Source: Andrena cerasifolii (Eukaryota > Arthropoda > Insecta > Hymenoptera > Andrenidae). From it: 64,000 bases of DNA. The stretch's first letter is position 1; the number at the start of each line of letters is the position of its first letter. Positions 12,392 through 23,908 of the stretch are shown here, piece by piece. The notes under the pieces are model-generated. The model saw only the letters and a program-made list of their open reading frames with translations. It was not told the origin of the DNA and did not search any database. The stretch spans positions 8,866,001-8,930,000 of the forward strand of contig NC_135123.1 in the NCBI RefSeq assembly GCF_050908995.1, read 5' to 3'. The position numbers and the translations under genes were made by a program.

Positions 12392-12404
12392 AGTTCAGTG
12401 AACC
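12392..12404. promoter_or_regulatory. Perfect IR-1 ecdysone response element candidate
   Basis: AGTTCAGTGAACC matches RGKTCA-N-TGAMCY at every position. Together with the site at 12,202 it forms a pair, which is how functional ecdysone enhancers are often built. It lies 27 kb upstream of the E75A start codon. Confidence 0.5.
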
Positions 12405-14811
12405 GCGGCGGGCATTTACTTCGCGCGGCGCAAGAGGCCCGGGCAGTTGCCGTAAAACGCGATCGCGGCCGATGCAACGACTCCGGCTGCCCATGATTTA
12501 CGGGCCTGCATTAACCGAGTCGAATATAATAATCCGGTGAATTGTGGAGGAGGCGGGCGAGAGCGAGCGGTGGCTGAGCTCGTAAACGTTCTAGACGCGA
12601 AGACAGGCGGAAAAGTGTATCAGGGCGGCCACCGTGATTGGGATGGTGGCCGATCGAGCTGCTCGCGATGGATCGGGTGAAACTGATACGTTATAAATAG
12701 GGGGAGGTATCTCGATGCTTGGGAGTCTTCAGTGGGGGTGTCTGGATGTCGGACGCGAATGTTTTTTTTATTCTCATATTATTGCCCCCCGCGATTCTGT
12801 GGCTAGCCTAAATGATTGCCGATGGATGCTAGGTATTTCCCTACGGACTCTTTAGGCACGTTAGAACGTCGGAATGGACTGCAATTATATATTACTCGTA
12901 CGTGGAAAGTCGTATCAGCTTTTGACCGACAGGAGGACCGTGGTCGCAGGGGGATGTCGTCGCACTTGCCCGTTTTCGTCCAACAACGACGCAATTGTCC
13001 GTCCACGATTGCATCGCTGGAATCAAGGAGGGCAACGTGCGACGAGTCAGTAAACGACACGCAGGTTGTGAAAAGGATGACGTGTACTTGCGTACGTGCG
13101 TCGTAAGGTGGGACACGGAGTTCACCACCTACTCGTAGACGACATCGAGGACACTGACACCTCGCTGGATTTGCATCCTCTTATCGAGCGAAGCGTGGAA
13201 GTAAACAATCTGTTGCATTAGAATGAACGCGCACGATACTAAAAATGTTAACGCGCAGAAATCATTGAGAACTGTAAATTTCTATCGAGGATCCACCGTC
13301 ACCTTCGACTTTAATATTACGCGATATTGTACAGATTGTATTAAGATTCCCAATGGAAGATACTTCTCAGAGTAATGCGAAGCAGAAATTCGAAGCCAGC
13401 GAATTGCAAGGGAATTAGCTAGACGCTAATAAAATCTCCATCGCTAGTAGAATAAGACAGCCATGGCCGTCCAGTTGTCTTCAGCTACGCGACTCTTTTC
13501 CTCACTCGACTTCCGCCTGGACGATCTTTGACTACCAGAATAGACGAGTCCAAGGACTGATAGGTACAAATTGTAGACGCAAGAAGAGGGTTCACGGTCG
13601 TCGTTGGCCGACCGTTTAATTTTTCGACGCGACGCGACACACGATTCGCGTCCGAATCGTGAAAACACGAAGCTTCGTGCTCGATTAAAGTAAATTACTC
13701 GTCGACTTCCCGGTTAACCCGCTTCTCGACTTGGATCGGAGATCGCAAGGGTCGTTGAAAAAATTCAATCGTCCCAGAATGTCAAATTTGCAGCGTTTTC
13801 ACTTGCCATTGTCACGGCGCAAGGGAACTGCACCTGACAGGTGAGCATTCAGCGAAAACACCCATGTGTTAGCTGCTAATAGCCAAGAATTCCTGTAAAA
13901 TCTCTGTCACTTACTTTAATTTCAATCGATAGCCCCCTAAAAGATACACTTCTCCAACCCCCCGTCGTTTCCCACCCCAAAAGTTAAACAAAAGAAGCCT
14001 CCAGCGCCTTCTGACGCAATCCGCCAGCCACCCACGATATTTCTCGAATTTTCCAGCGGCGTTGTCCGCCATCGGTTCGCGAAACTCGACGCTGAAAGCG
14101 CATGCAGCGTCTGTACCGTTACGAATGGTAACGCGTAAGCTCCACTCGGCTGGCATTTTTGTATCCAGAGCTCTGCCTGGCATCCAGGCGGTGCGCCGAC
14201 TTTTTTTCTCTCGATTTCCTTGGGCGTGCAGCTTTCGATGAAAAAGCGAGTCTCGTCGAGCTGCTCGGCCGCTTCTCGAAGATTCTCGATTTCGGGGCAT
14301 CGGCGGCGAGGAGGCGATGAACTCGGTCACCGGGCAACAAACTGCAGGCCCCACCAACGCGCCATCATCTCTCTGCCACCTTCTCTCTCTGTCCCCCGTT
14401 CGCCTGCTGGGCCACGCACCTCTTTCTCCTCTGCCCATGGAGGAGAAGGTCCGTGTACACGCGAGCTACGCCACCGTTTCGTAATACACCTTCATGGTGC
14501 TCTTCAAGGTGACCATGAACTTCTGAGCACGTACAGCGGATTCCTCACTCGACGGGGAAAAATAGGGAGGAGCCATGCAGGGTTAGGAAACCTTTCCACG
14601 GGGAAGTTGGAATAACCTCTTGCTGGGAAATGGAAGATTTTTGGGGCTGAGGAGTTGGGAACATATTGGAAGACTTCGTTGTGGTGGTATTTTATGGATA
14701 GCTGGTTTCATTTTCTGGTAATGCAAAATGCGGTTGGCTTGGATTGTTTTATTTGGGCGGTGAAAGAGTGCAACGAGGGTGGAAATTTATGAGGGAGTTT
14801 TTTAAGAGAGG
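12405..14811. other. Non-coding, with a weak TATA/initiator candidate
   Basis: No coding exon recognised. A TATAAATA at 12,692 is followed by an initiator-like TTCAGT with its A at 12,731. The 39-base spacing is longer than usual for TATA promoters. It lies 290 bp downstream of the ecdysone-element pair, so an unrecognised upstream E75 first exon is possible but unproven. Confidence 0.3.
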
Positions 14812-14813
14812 TA

Positions 14814-15290
14814 CCGTAAAATGGGGGAACATTGGCAGGTTTTTGATACATTTTGTTACATAATGTAAAAATTAAAATGTTTACAGTTGCTTTAAGTATC
14901 CTATCATAACATTGCACGTTTCTTGATTGTACTACAAGTGTTAGAATGCATAAAATTTCTGTCATTTTCTTCTTTAATATATGTTAAATATCAGCCGGTA
15001 CGGGGTAACATTGGCACATCATATAAACAGCAGTAACAGGTTAAGTTTTACTACTCTGAAGTCAGTAAAGACTGGTTCAGAGAGGTCCAGTAGTTTCGTC
15101 GATTAGCAAATAATTTAATCATTTTTCGCGTGTGACAGGCGATTATTGGATATCTAACCGCAAACGTTGAAGCAATCGAGTACCTAAAATCTCGATCTCG
15201 AATGCGACTTTATATGTTCGTATAGGTGCCAATGTAACCCCGGCATGTGCCAATGTTATCCCCTGCTGCCAATGTTCCCCCATTTTACGG
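14814..15290. mobile_element. TA-flanked MITE with iterated subterminal motifs
   Basis: A 477-bp element between TA dinucleotides (14,812-14,813 and 15,291-15,292). The terminal inverted repeats are perfect over at least 24 bp, beginning CCGTAAAATGGGGGAACA. The core motif GGGGNAACATTGGCA is repeated inside both ends (for example at about 15,003 on the left and 15,230-15,265 on the right, inverted), as transposase-binding repeats often are. The TA target points to Tc1/mariner or pogo. No coding capacity. Confidence 0.75.
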
Positions 15291-18200
15291 TAGCTTCTAC
15301 AGAAGACCGTGCAACGCGTGTCTGTCAAAGTCCCAGAATCTCAGTTTCAAGTGAACGCGATAAGCCCGTGAAATTCTGTTACGATTAAAGTTACGCAATT
15401 TCGGTGGCACAATTCTTATCGGCCCGTTGCTAGAGATGTTCAAAGTTTAGTGGGTTCTAGGGAGTGCCTCGACTGGTCGCGGTAGATCCGCAGTTCCCAA
15501 GGAGTGGTAAAATATTCTTACTATAAGCCCTTCGAACCTCTGCGCTAATGTCCCGACTCTCGCTCAACCTTTCCACCCCTAGGAGCCTGAAATCACGCTT
15601 CTAACCAAAGCTCAGAAGTTGTCATTACGAAACTAGGTACGATGAATCTTCGAAAGATCTTCGAGTCTAACTCTGCTTAGTTTCCCGGCCTCCATTCGCC
15701 GCGTCTTTGTTGACCCAACGACACGATGCGGCATCAGGTAATTCGGTGACCAAACGTGACTTCTCGCTGGATGATTGCCCTCCGCCTCCATCGTTGGGTC
15801 TCTTCCTCTTGCCTAGGCTCGCGAACCTTCCCCGTCACGCGTTGGATCGCACGTGAACGCCCGTGAACGGAATAGCGGTTCCTCTGGCGTTCTGGTAACG
15901 ACATCTCGAAGCTTCTTCGTTCGGCTGCGACGCCAGAACCTTTCCTCGTCCTTCGGCAAGCCGTCGGTCAGGGGCAGGGGACCAGCGGCAACATGGGAAC
16001 GGGCTAACGAAACGCTGCTGGCGATCTGGCCGTTGATCACGATCGAAAGTTCCGGATAATCGAGCCGGGAAGATACGGGCGTCGACGTCCTCTTGTTTTT
16101 CCTACCGACCGTTATCGTCGTGTTCCAACTGGCCGTTAATATCACGTTCCGCGCCGTGAGCTAGAATCCCGCGTATGCAGGGGGAAACAGGGTTAAGAGT
16201 GTCCGCCGCGGAGGTTTCGTTTTGCGCGGAGAACGATGCTGGGATCACTGCGTGCATCGTCTTTTTAAAACCATCCGCTGGCGTGTTTCACGAGAGTCAT
16301 CGGTTTGATAGACATTTAGAGGTTGCCCGGTAAAGATGCCTCTGAGTTAGAGAAAGGGGAGGTGTGCTCAAGAGAAATGCAGGATCGAATCTTCTCGTTC
16401 AACAACAGGCAACGACTTTGGTCCGCAGGGTTGCAAAGGGAAAGTTTTCTCTCCAGAAATACAACAACCAGAGAGAGGGACAATCATTACGTAATATTAT
16501 TACAGACACGTGTACATTCACTCCTCGTTCTAAGGCTGTTTGCCAGAAAGGACTAACATCAACTCATATGAAATCAGTAACAACCTACTTCAGCCCACAT
16601 CGCATCCACCCCCAAAAGTACCTACCACCCATATCCCTATCCAGAAATGCTCACCGTCCTCTCACCCGGCCGAGCAGACAACAGATCATCCCCTCAGCGG
16701 GCTGGATCATTAATTTCTCTCCCCGAAAGGCCTGTCAACGTCTCACCCCGGCTGCGGCGGGTTAGAAGGCGATAGGTTGCGCTATCTTTCCCGGAAGAAA
16801 GAGCGACTGCCGAGTCGGGAGCGATCCGCGGAGGCCAAGTAGGAATCTCTCGCGCGCAATTACCCGCGCGGATGCATCTAGCTCCTCCACGGTGTATACG
16901 CTAACCGAGGGGGTGAGGGAGGGGGGGGGGGGAGAGAAGGCAGCAACGGCGAGAAGACTGAAAAAGCCTGTAGCGTAACCGTTGCTGGCGCTGGTGGTAG
17001 TGCTGATGGTGCTGGCGGTGTTGCATAGCACGTTGACGTTGTTGCTAGTGTGGGTTACCTGGTTAGTGACCGGCCAACCGAGTTCACTGGCATCGGCCCT
17101 CTTCCAGGTTGGCTAATCTCGCGACGAACGGAGAACGCCTGGCTCCCTCTTCCTCCGCCGCCCCCTACTCCTCCGCCGCCACGCTTCTTCCTGCTCGGTC
17201 GTTTTGCTCCTTCTTTAATGAGAAATTCCCTTGAGTGACTCCGCGGCGTTTCAGCCAGCCACCCGGTGAAACAGTTAAGGACACGTTTATTAATAGATTA
17301 ACGAGCATGAGAACGAGGGAATCGCTTCGCTACTGGTCTTGTTTTCCCCGCTGCGCGCACCGATCAGGGCCCGTCGCGTTGCTCCTTCGAGCCTGGGTGC
17401 CGCTGCTGCTCCCCCTAATCCCGATCCCCGGGGGGGTTCCCAACTGGGCAGAGCGGTGATTGGATTTCCTAGGTAACAGGGATGCTGAATCGTCCTTTGG
17501 TTATGTCTACGAGTCGGCAGACTCTGATAGACCGCGGGAAGGTCCCCTTAATATTCAACTTTGCTCTGCTGAGCTAGGTTGATCTGAATTCAGGGAATCT
17601 TGAGATTCGCCGTGGGTCCACGTGATCGAGGAGAGATTCGTCTAGGTCTGGTCTTGTTCGGAGCCTTCGTTTACCAGTGGGACACTTTGTTCCACGTCTG
17701 ATTCGGGTGACGCGTCCCCACCGTTCGAGGGTCGTTGGCCGCCGCGTGATGCGCTCACGGGTTCACCGAAAAACCCGCTGAAAAATCACAGATGAGTCAG
17801 TGTAACGAGCCTGACTAATCTGGCTCGGCCGATTGGCCGAGTGACGCCAGAGGATGATACGGTCGGTCGTTTGCGCGCACGCACGCGCGTGCCGCGGGTA
17901 GGTGTGGACCTACCACGTCAGATTTATCGAATGGAAAACAAGTGGATTCCTGGGATCGCGGTTCAGTAACCTGCTCAACGTCGCCGATGGATCCGCTTTG
18001 ACGCTTATTTCTGCACCGCGGCTTATTCCCGGTTCCCAGGATGAGTTTTGGATACTCCGTTGACAAGTTCTTGCGCGAGGAGCCCTGTTAATTGGGAGCT
18101 CGTCTTGAAGATGTCGCAGTTTAAAGTTTAGTCGGGACGGTCGAGGTTTCACAAATGGAGTGTCTTTGGGGGTGCAGCTTTAGATCGTGGGAGTTTGAGG

Positions 18201-18981
18201 AATGTGGGGTTAGGATCATAGAAACTTGGGTTTAGGAATTTAAGGAATTGTGGTGTAAAGGGAATAGAAATTCAATCTTCCCTAAGGCATTGCTCAGATC
18301 TGCAAAGATCCTAGTGGAAGAAGTGGAGGTTCGCCATCGATGGAAAACTAATATTCAATTTGGTCGGAATTCCAATATGTACCTAACCAAAATGGCGAGA
18401 ATAAGTCGAGGCTCTCGTTCTGCTCGTCCACGTGGACTCAGCGGGCGTCCTCGAAGCAGGGATTACATCAGCGTACGCGCGCAGGATGTGGTGAACGGGA
18501 CGGGGATCGTTCACCTAGCGAAACTGCGCAGTTGTACGTTGGCCCACGGCGAGCAACGAACTTTCGGCGATGTGGGTCAGAAAAACAAAAGCAGCCACCT
18601 CCGCTCGATGCCCGCCAGCGTAAACAGGCTAACGAGGCTCTTTTTCGTGGGCGAATTAAGCGTATTAATTAACGAGCCGTCGCGATCGCAAACGTTCAAG
18701 TAATCATCCTCCAATTAGCCCCGTGGCCCGAAATTCACTCGGATGGCAAGTTGGACGTGAAGTTAAATTAAATTAAGGGCCCTCGATTCAAACGAGGGCG
18801 TGGATTCGATTGGCAACGGGTCCGCCGCCCGGCGTAATGGCGTCGAGGGAAATAATTACGGGCGCCTGTGCGTTCGATAATAAAAGTTACGATGCCCGAT
18901 CATCTCGGGCGGGAGCGCTAAACGAATACGGGAGAGGACGATTGCGAACGAGCTGTTTTCCAGAAGACGCCGGTGACGCGG

Positions 18982-19062
18982 TGGCCCGGGTCGACGACTT
19001 TGTCATTCATGACTCTTACGCAAGCGTGCGTAAGCGTAGAAACCCGAGAGTACTGTTATGCA
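18982..19062 (+). repeat. Local duplicated block, copy 1
   Basis: Shares TGGCCC..GGGTCGACG, TGTCATTCATG, CTCTTACGCA, TAAGCGTAGA and GAGTACTGTTA, in the same order, with 19,573-19,714. Copy 2 carries extra sequence between the shared pieces. Neither copy has transposon-like ends. Confidence 0.5.
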
Positions 19063-19572
19063 GGTTCACTGTCAGAATTTTATAAGGCCGCGTTTCAACC
19101 ATGGAGCACCAGTTTTGATATCGTGGTGCACGTATATATTGTTTCCGAAGTGGAATGGAGCGTGCCTTCGGATGGGAGCACACCCATGACTCACCAATGC
19201 CGAGTAGTTTATCTCCACTTATGAAAGCAGAGAATGAAAATTTACATGAAATTCTTCAAGCCTTTGGATTCTATTTCCTGAATATTCCAGGGTTTCCACA
19301 CCTCATAAATCTCAGAGAGCCAGCGCTGTAAAAACATACGTACAATGTATTGGGGTGTACCCCATGGTTCGCTATCCGAATGCGGGAAGAGGAGGAAGAA
19401 GCTAATTGGATCGGTTCATAATTTCTCCATTGCGCGTTAATTAGAGGTGTATGGGGAAGCAGCAATATTTTTAACGCAACGATAGGTTAGAGGTAGGAAG
19501 CGGTGGTATGGCGATGGTCCGTTCGGTAAGAAAGGCCACACGATGGCGGGAACGTGGTGCACTGGTAGTGCA

Positions 19573-19714
19573 CTGGCCCAGGGTCGACGCCCGACAGCTC
19601 TACGATCGTTATGTCATTCATGCTCTTACGCACGCACGTAACCTCTTCGCTACGCAAGCGTGTGAACGTGTGCACGCGTTCTAAGCGTAGAGAGACGTAG
19701 GAGTACTGTTACGC
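19573..19714 (+). repeat. Local duplicated block, copy 2
   Basis: Longer partner of 18,982-19,062, with about 60 bp more between the conserved words. It also contains direct and inverted ACGCAAGCGTG/CACGC words. Function unknown. Confidence 0.5.
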
Positions 19715-20476
19715 ACCGTGCACCTACGTGGCATACGACGAATTTCGTACCTCGTGGAATTGTAGGTCAGCCACCCGCTGCACCAACCTCGGAGTATCTA
19801 CTGCAAGTCTTTCCCAATGAAATTCAACCTTCGGGATCTGGTCTTTCTAAATTCGTCGAGCCCAACTTCGAGGGATCGTCAGTCGAAATTTTGAGCAGCA
19901 CCTTGGGAAATCTTCGAGACATCCGAACCCTCGTTAATTATTATATCAGGACCAGGTTCGCCCGATCTAGTACGAAGCTCAGAGATCTGCTCCACCCCGG
20001 CGAGCTGAATCGTGGATCCCCAACGCGCCCCAGGAAGAGGAGCGAAAGAAAAGGGGAGCGACGCCGATCGCTGAGCAAGAGACGCGCAGCCCGTTGCAAA
20101 GGATTCACCTCGCGACAAACCAGGTGCAAAGAGTAACCCCGTACGGGAGGAGAGGTCTCTTCCTCCTCCCAGACGTCACCCTCCCTGCGAGCGAGTTCAA
20201 GGACTCGGCTGCCCCCCGTCTCAGAGGGGGCACGAGGGAGCGAAAAAGGAGGAAGAGGAGGCCGAGGAAGAAAGCAGCCGCGGCAGGACGCGAGAATGTG
20301 CAAGGGTAGCCGAGAGCGTTACACCTAGGTAGGGCATTGCACCGGTGCGACGCTGCAGTCCAAGTCTTTGGCCGATGCTCGCGGTGCAACTGCAAAGAGT
20401 TGCATTCGCGTAGCCGCGTGCAGTGACCCGCCCTACCGTTAGGACGGCCCCGAGGATGCGTTCCCCTCTTCTACTT

Positions 20477-20595
20477 ATTCTTCTTCTTCTTCTTCTTCTT
20501 CTTCTTCTTCTTCTTCCTCCTCCTCTTCTTCTTCTGTTTCTTCTGTCTGTTCGGCTTCTTCGACGCCGCCTTCTTCTTCGTCTCCGCCATCCCAG
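20477..20595. repeat. (TTC)n microsatellite and pyrimidine tract
   Basis: Near-pure TTC/CTT repeats to about 20,535, then a degenerate pyrimidine-rich tract. Long open frames here (poly-K or poly-R on the minus strand, poly-L on the plus strand) are products of the repeat. Confidence 0.9.
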
Positions 20596-21394
20596 AGGAA
20601 GTCTTTTTCTTTCCACCAGTTTTGTCCTCACTCCTGTTTCCTCCTCCGTGTCTCCTCCTGTCCTCTCGATGTCCGCGTGCGCGCAGCAGCACCCGTCCGT
20701 TTCCACGCCGCATCTCGAACCTTCCTATGCACCGGGAAGCGAAAAGTGCGTCCACCTAACAGGAGACGAAGGAAGAGAGGGACAGGTGGGAAGGGCGAGG
20801 TTGGGTGTCTAGTCCCGGCGGCATAAAGGTACGCGTGAAATGCGATTGACACACACGCGGTCGACTTCTCCAGCCTAGCCTCGCTGAGGAAATCGACCCC
20901 ATCCAGACTCTATTTCGATTCGCCTTCCGTAGTAGAGTCTCCGATCGGATCGATGTCTAAACGCAGCGCGGAGACCTTGTGCCAGAACGCGGCGGAAACC
21001 AGTAGCGAGGTAGCCAGGCTTCTTGCGGCGGACGAGTACCTTGAACCAGAAAAATCTTGTCCTAGCTGCGGACGCGGGGGCCCCCGCTCGATAACAAATT
21101 GGTCGGACGGTTCTCACGGGCTATTCGACAACTAACGGTCGATCGTTCGCCGCGGTGGAGACTCGATAAGCCTGTCCCCGGGATTTCGTAACGCTTCCTG
21201 GCTGCACCGCGGGTTGACAACCCCGCGACACTTTATCGCTGGCGCGCGGCCGCAGCGTCCCGAGGGGGGCGCGTATAAACCGGGCGCATGGAAATGACGG
21301 TTTCCCGCGTCACGCTGCATCGAGACGCGCGTCATCGTTCCCTCCGTGGTTTAGGGAGACGGAAAGATGGGCGTCACGGGAGAGCAGTGAAACG
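20596..21394. other. Non-coding, unassigned
   Basis: GC-rich DNA with no recognised gene. A TATAAACC lies at 21,274 without a convincing initiator. Confidence 0.4.
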
Positions 21395-21956
21395 CACAGT
21401 GGGCAAATTTTGCGATTTTATGACCAGGACTACAGAAATGAAAATTTTGAATTTTGCAAATTTAATACAAATGTCAATTGAAGAACTGTATCCATTTTCG
21501 TGGTGAAAACCTGAAAAGTTATTTTTAATATATCAAATTCGGCACTTTTACGTTCGAATATATGAGAAAATAAATTATCCGAAAAACAGTACTTTAAAAT
21601 TTTTATAAACTACTTATTAAAAACCGAAACATAATTATTTTGAGGACAAAAATATATATTAAGCACCACCAGAAATTGAATCCATGCCTTGAAATTATTT
21701 TCAGATCTTTGGATAACACAATATAAGTGTTTGAAGCAACTTGAAAATCTGGATTAATTCTTTGCGATCGGTCTAACCTCGCGTGAACATAAACATTTGC
21801 GAGTCTATAAGAGCTTTGTATTAAAACATTTAACAGTGAAATTGGTGGCATTTAATACTCATATTAGTTCTTCAATTGACATTGCATTTATTTTGACGAA
21901 TTGAAAAATTTATTTTTGTGGTTTTGGCCATAAAATCGCGAAATTTCCCCACTGTG
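21395..21956 (+). mobile_element. Transib-like non-autonomous element, copy 1
   Basis: A 562-bp element with terminal inverted repeats beginning CACAGTGGGCAAATTTTGCG on the left and, reverse-complemented, CACAGTGGGGAAATTTCGCG on the right. Both continue into ATTTTATG. The CACAGTG heptamer start is the hallmark of Transib elements. Flanks AAACG and CCTGG do not match, so the target duplication has been lost or the copy is rearranged. The interior is shared, inverted, with copy 3 at 44,418-44,898. No transposase is encoded. Confidence 0.75.
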
Positions 21957-22556
21957 CCTGGATGCGCTTGGCTCAGCTGCTCGTAGCACGTTCTCGAAAA
22001 GTGTGAAAAAACAGTAGAATCCTTCCACCTTTTGTTCCTTCGGTAGACAGAAGTCTGCACAAGGGTCAGCTGCGTCTCCCAATTCACAGAGGCCTCCCAG
22101 GTCCCTCTTCCCTACCATTTACAAGCTTTCCGATCATCAAATAACCGCCACATTTCCCGCGATATCCCAAACCACCCTACCATCTCCAGCGTACCCCCAA
22201 AAAAAGCTCGAAGCACGAGGGTTTAACGATCCACCCCGAAACAATAGAATCCTCGAGGATCCAGGTGACTGAACCCCTCTCCGTTGAGCCGCGGAATCGC
22301 GGATTCTTCGCGCCACCCCCAACAACCCTCTGGCGACGTCGCAGGTGCCTCGACCAGGAGGCGAGCTTGGGAGGGGGCAGGGAGGAAGAGGAGGTTGCAG
22401 GAGGGAGGTCAGTGACCGTTTTCCATGCTGGTAGGGGTCGGCGCACTCCCAAGATCGGCGCGTGTGCACGTGCGTGCATGTCGGTGCAAGACGCGCGCCG
22501 GTGCAGTCGCTACACTCCCACGTCGCTATGCAGTCCCGTAACATTCGCGGAAGCCG
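21957..22556. other. Non-coding, with two imperfect ecdysone-element-like palindromes
   Basis: No gene recognised. Two imperfect IR-1 sites occur, at 22,263-22,275 and 22,406-22,418. Confidence 0.4.
22406..22418. promoter_or_regulatory. Near-perfect IR-1 ecdysone response element candidate
   Basis: AGGTCAGTGACCG has a perfect 11-bp palindromic core GGTCAGTGACC and misses the strict consensus only at the last base. A further one-mismatch site AGGTGACTGAACC lies at 22,263-22,275. These are weaker than the sites at 7.1 and 12.4 kb. Confidence 0.3.
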
Positions 22557-22564
22557 TCTCTCTC

Positions 22565-22607
<43 letters not shown>

Positions 22608-22660
22608 CTCTCTATCTCTCCCCGCTCTCCTTCTCACTCACTCTTTCTCTCCCTCCCTCA
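22557..22660. repeat. (TC)n microsatellite
   Basis: Near-pure TC dinucleotide repeats at 22,570-22,600 with TATC interruptions, trailing into a pyrimidine-rich tract. Confidence 0.9.
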
Positions 22661-23652
22661 CCCTCGGTTTCGCGCTTTATTTCCACCCCGCCACGGGACT
22701 CGTCCTCTTCGCAAGGTTCTATACTCGTTCCCTCGTTTCGCGCGGCATAGAGCCGCCTTCTGCCATGGACCGATTTTCACTTGGCAACCACATCGCCGTG
22801 CGATACACCCGTGACCGACCTTATCCCTCGCCACCCCCCTCCCACGCCTTTCTCGCGCCAGTTCGTTCACTCGGTATAATACGTACCTCTGGCTGCCCTC
22901 TTCTGCCGAGCCTCAGGAGGATCTCCCCTCGCGGTTGCTCGAAGACCTCCTCGTGACTGTTGCGCACTTGGGTTTTGGGGTACCAGATGAGTTTTAGCGA
23001 AGTAATGGTTTTTTAGGGGGGGCTTTCGAGGCATCGAGGATGGTGGGGTTTGGGGTGGGTAGAGTGGAAGTGGTGGGGAATAAAGCGTGGGTTATGGAGG
23101 CTTTTATTTATTGTTTGCTTTTATGGCTGTGTTTAAGAGGCATGGCGTAACGCGCCTGGAATGAGTGGCGGGATAATAAAGACCGCCTTGTTGCGCTTCA
23201 CTGTTAACAGATATGCAATATACGTGGATGGTAGACCCCGTAGCAGAACGTTACGCCCGCAGAAACAATATTTTCCGCCGTTGAGCGCAAATTTCTCGTT
23301 TCCACTGCCTCGGGAATCATAACCCTTGAATGCAGCCGGCAACTAATGCCGTCCATTACCGACGCAATGCCAGCGCAATTTCTTATTCGAGCTTCCCCCG
23401 TTCGTTATCGCGCGGACTGATTTCCATGCCGTTACTTCTCCCCTCAAGAGGCCCAACATACACAGTACACACCATAATTCTTTCTAATGACCCCCGCAGA
23501 AATTTTCCTCGAACACCTCGCGAGTACCTTGGCCCTGTAATCTCCACCTTTCTAAACATATATTTACCCAACGCTGCCCACGCCGTCTAGGACCTCGAAA
23601 TACTAATTGGCGCAGGTCAGGTAGAGGTTACGTAATCGTCCTGGATTTAAAC
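22661..23652. other. Non-coding, unassigned
   Basis: No gene, RNA gene or repeat recognised. Confidence 0.4.
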
Positions 23653-23657
23653 ACCCG

Positions 23658-23903
23658 CACAGTGGGGAAACTTTGCGATTTTATGGCCAAAACTACAGAA
23701 ATGAAATTTTTGAATTTTACAAATTTAATACAAATGTGAATCGAAGAACTATATCCATTCTCGTGGTGAAAACCTGAAAACTTATTTTTAATGTATAAAA
23801 TTCGGCACTTTTACGTTCTAATGTATGAGAAAATAAATTATCCGAAAAGCAGCGCTTACAAAAATTACGCATCACATTAAAATCGCGAAATTTCCCCACT
23901 GTG
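23658..23903 (+). mobile_element. Transib-like MITE, copy 2 (internally deleted)
   Basis: A 246-bp element. Termini are CACAGTGGGGAAACTTTGCG and, reverse-complemented, CACAGTGGGGAAATTTCGCG. It is flanked by a perfect 5-bp duplication ACCCG (23,653-23,657 and 23,904-23,908). A GC-rich 5-bp duplication and a CACAGTG start together fit the Transib superfamily. Its left half matches copy 1, and the middle and right parts are deleted. Confidence 0.85.
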
Positions 23904-23908
23904 ACCCG

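Larger units (their letters stand above)
15293..20476. other. Non-coding, with a G-run and a local duplication
   Basis: About 5 kb with no gene recognised. A run of 12 G lies at 16,921-16,932 inside a purine-rich stretch. Two related blocks at 18,982-19,062 and 19,573-19,714 are listed separately. Confidence 0.45.

Noticed and set aside
20221..20755. Poly-Arg/Lys and poly-Leu frames
   Set aside because: Produced by the (TTC)n tract; no non-repeat content.
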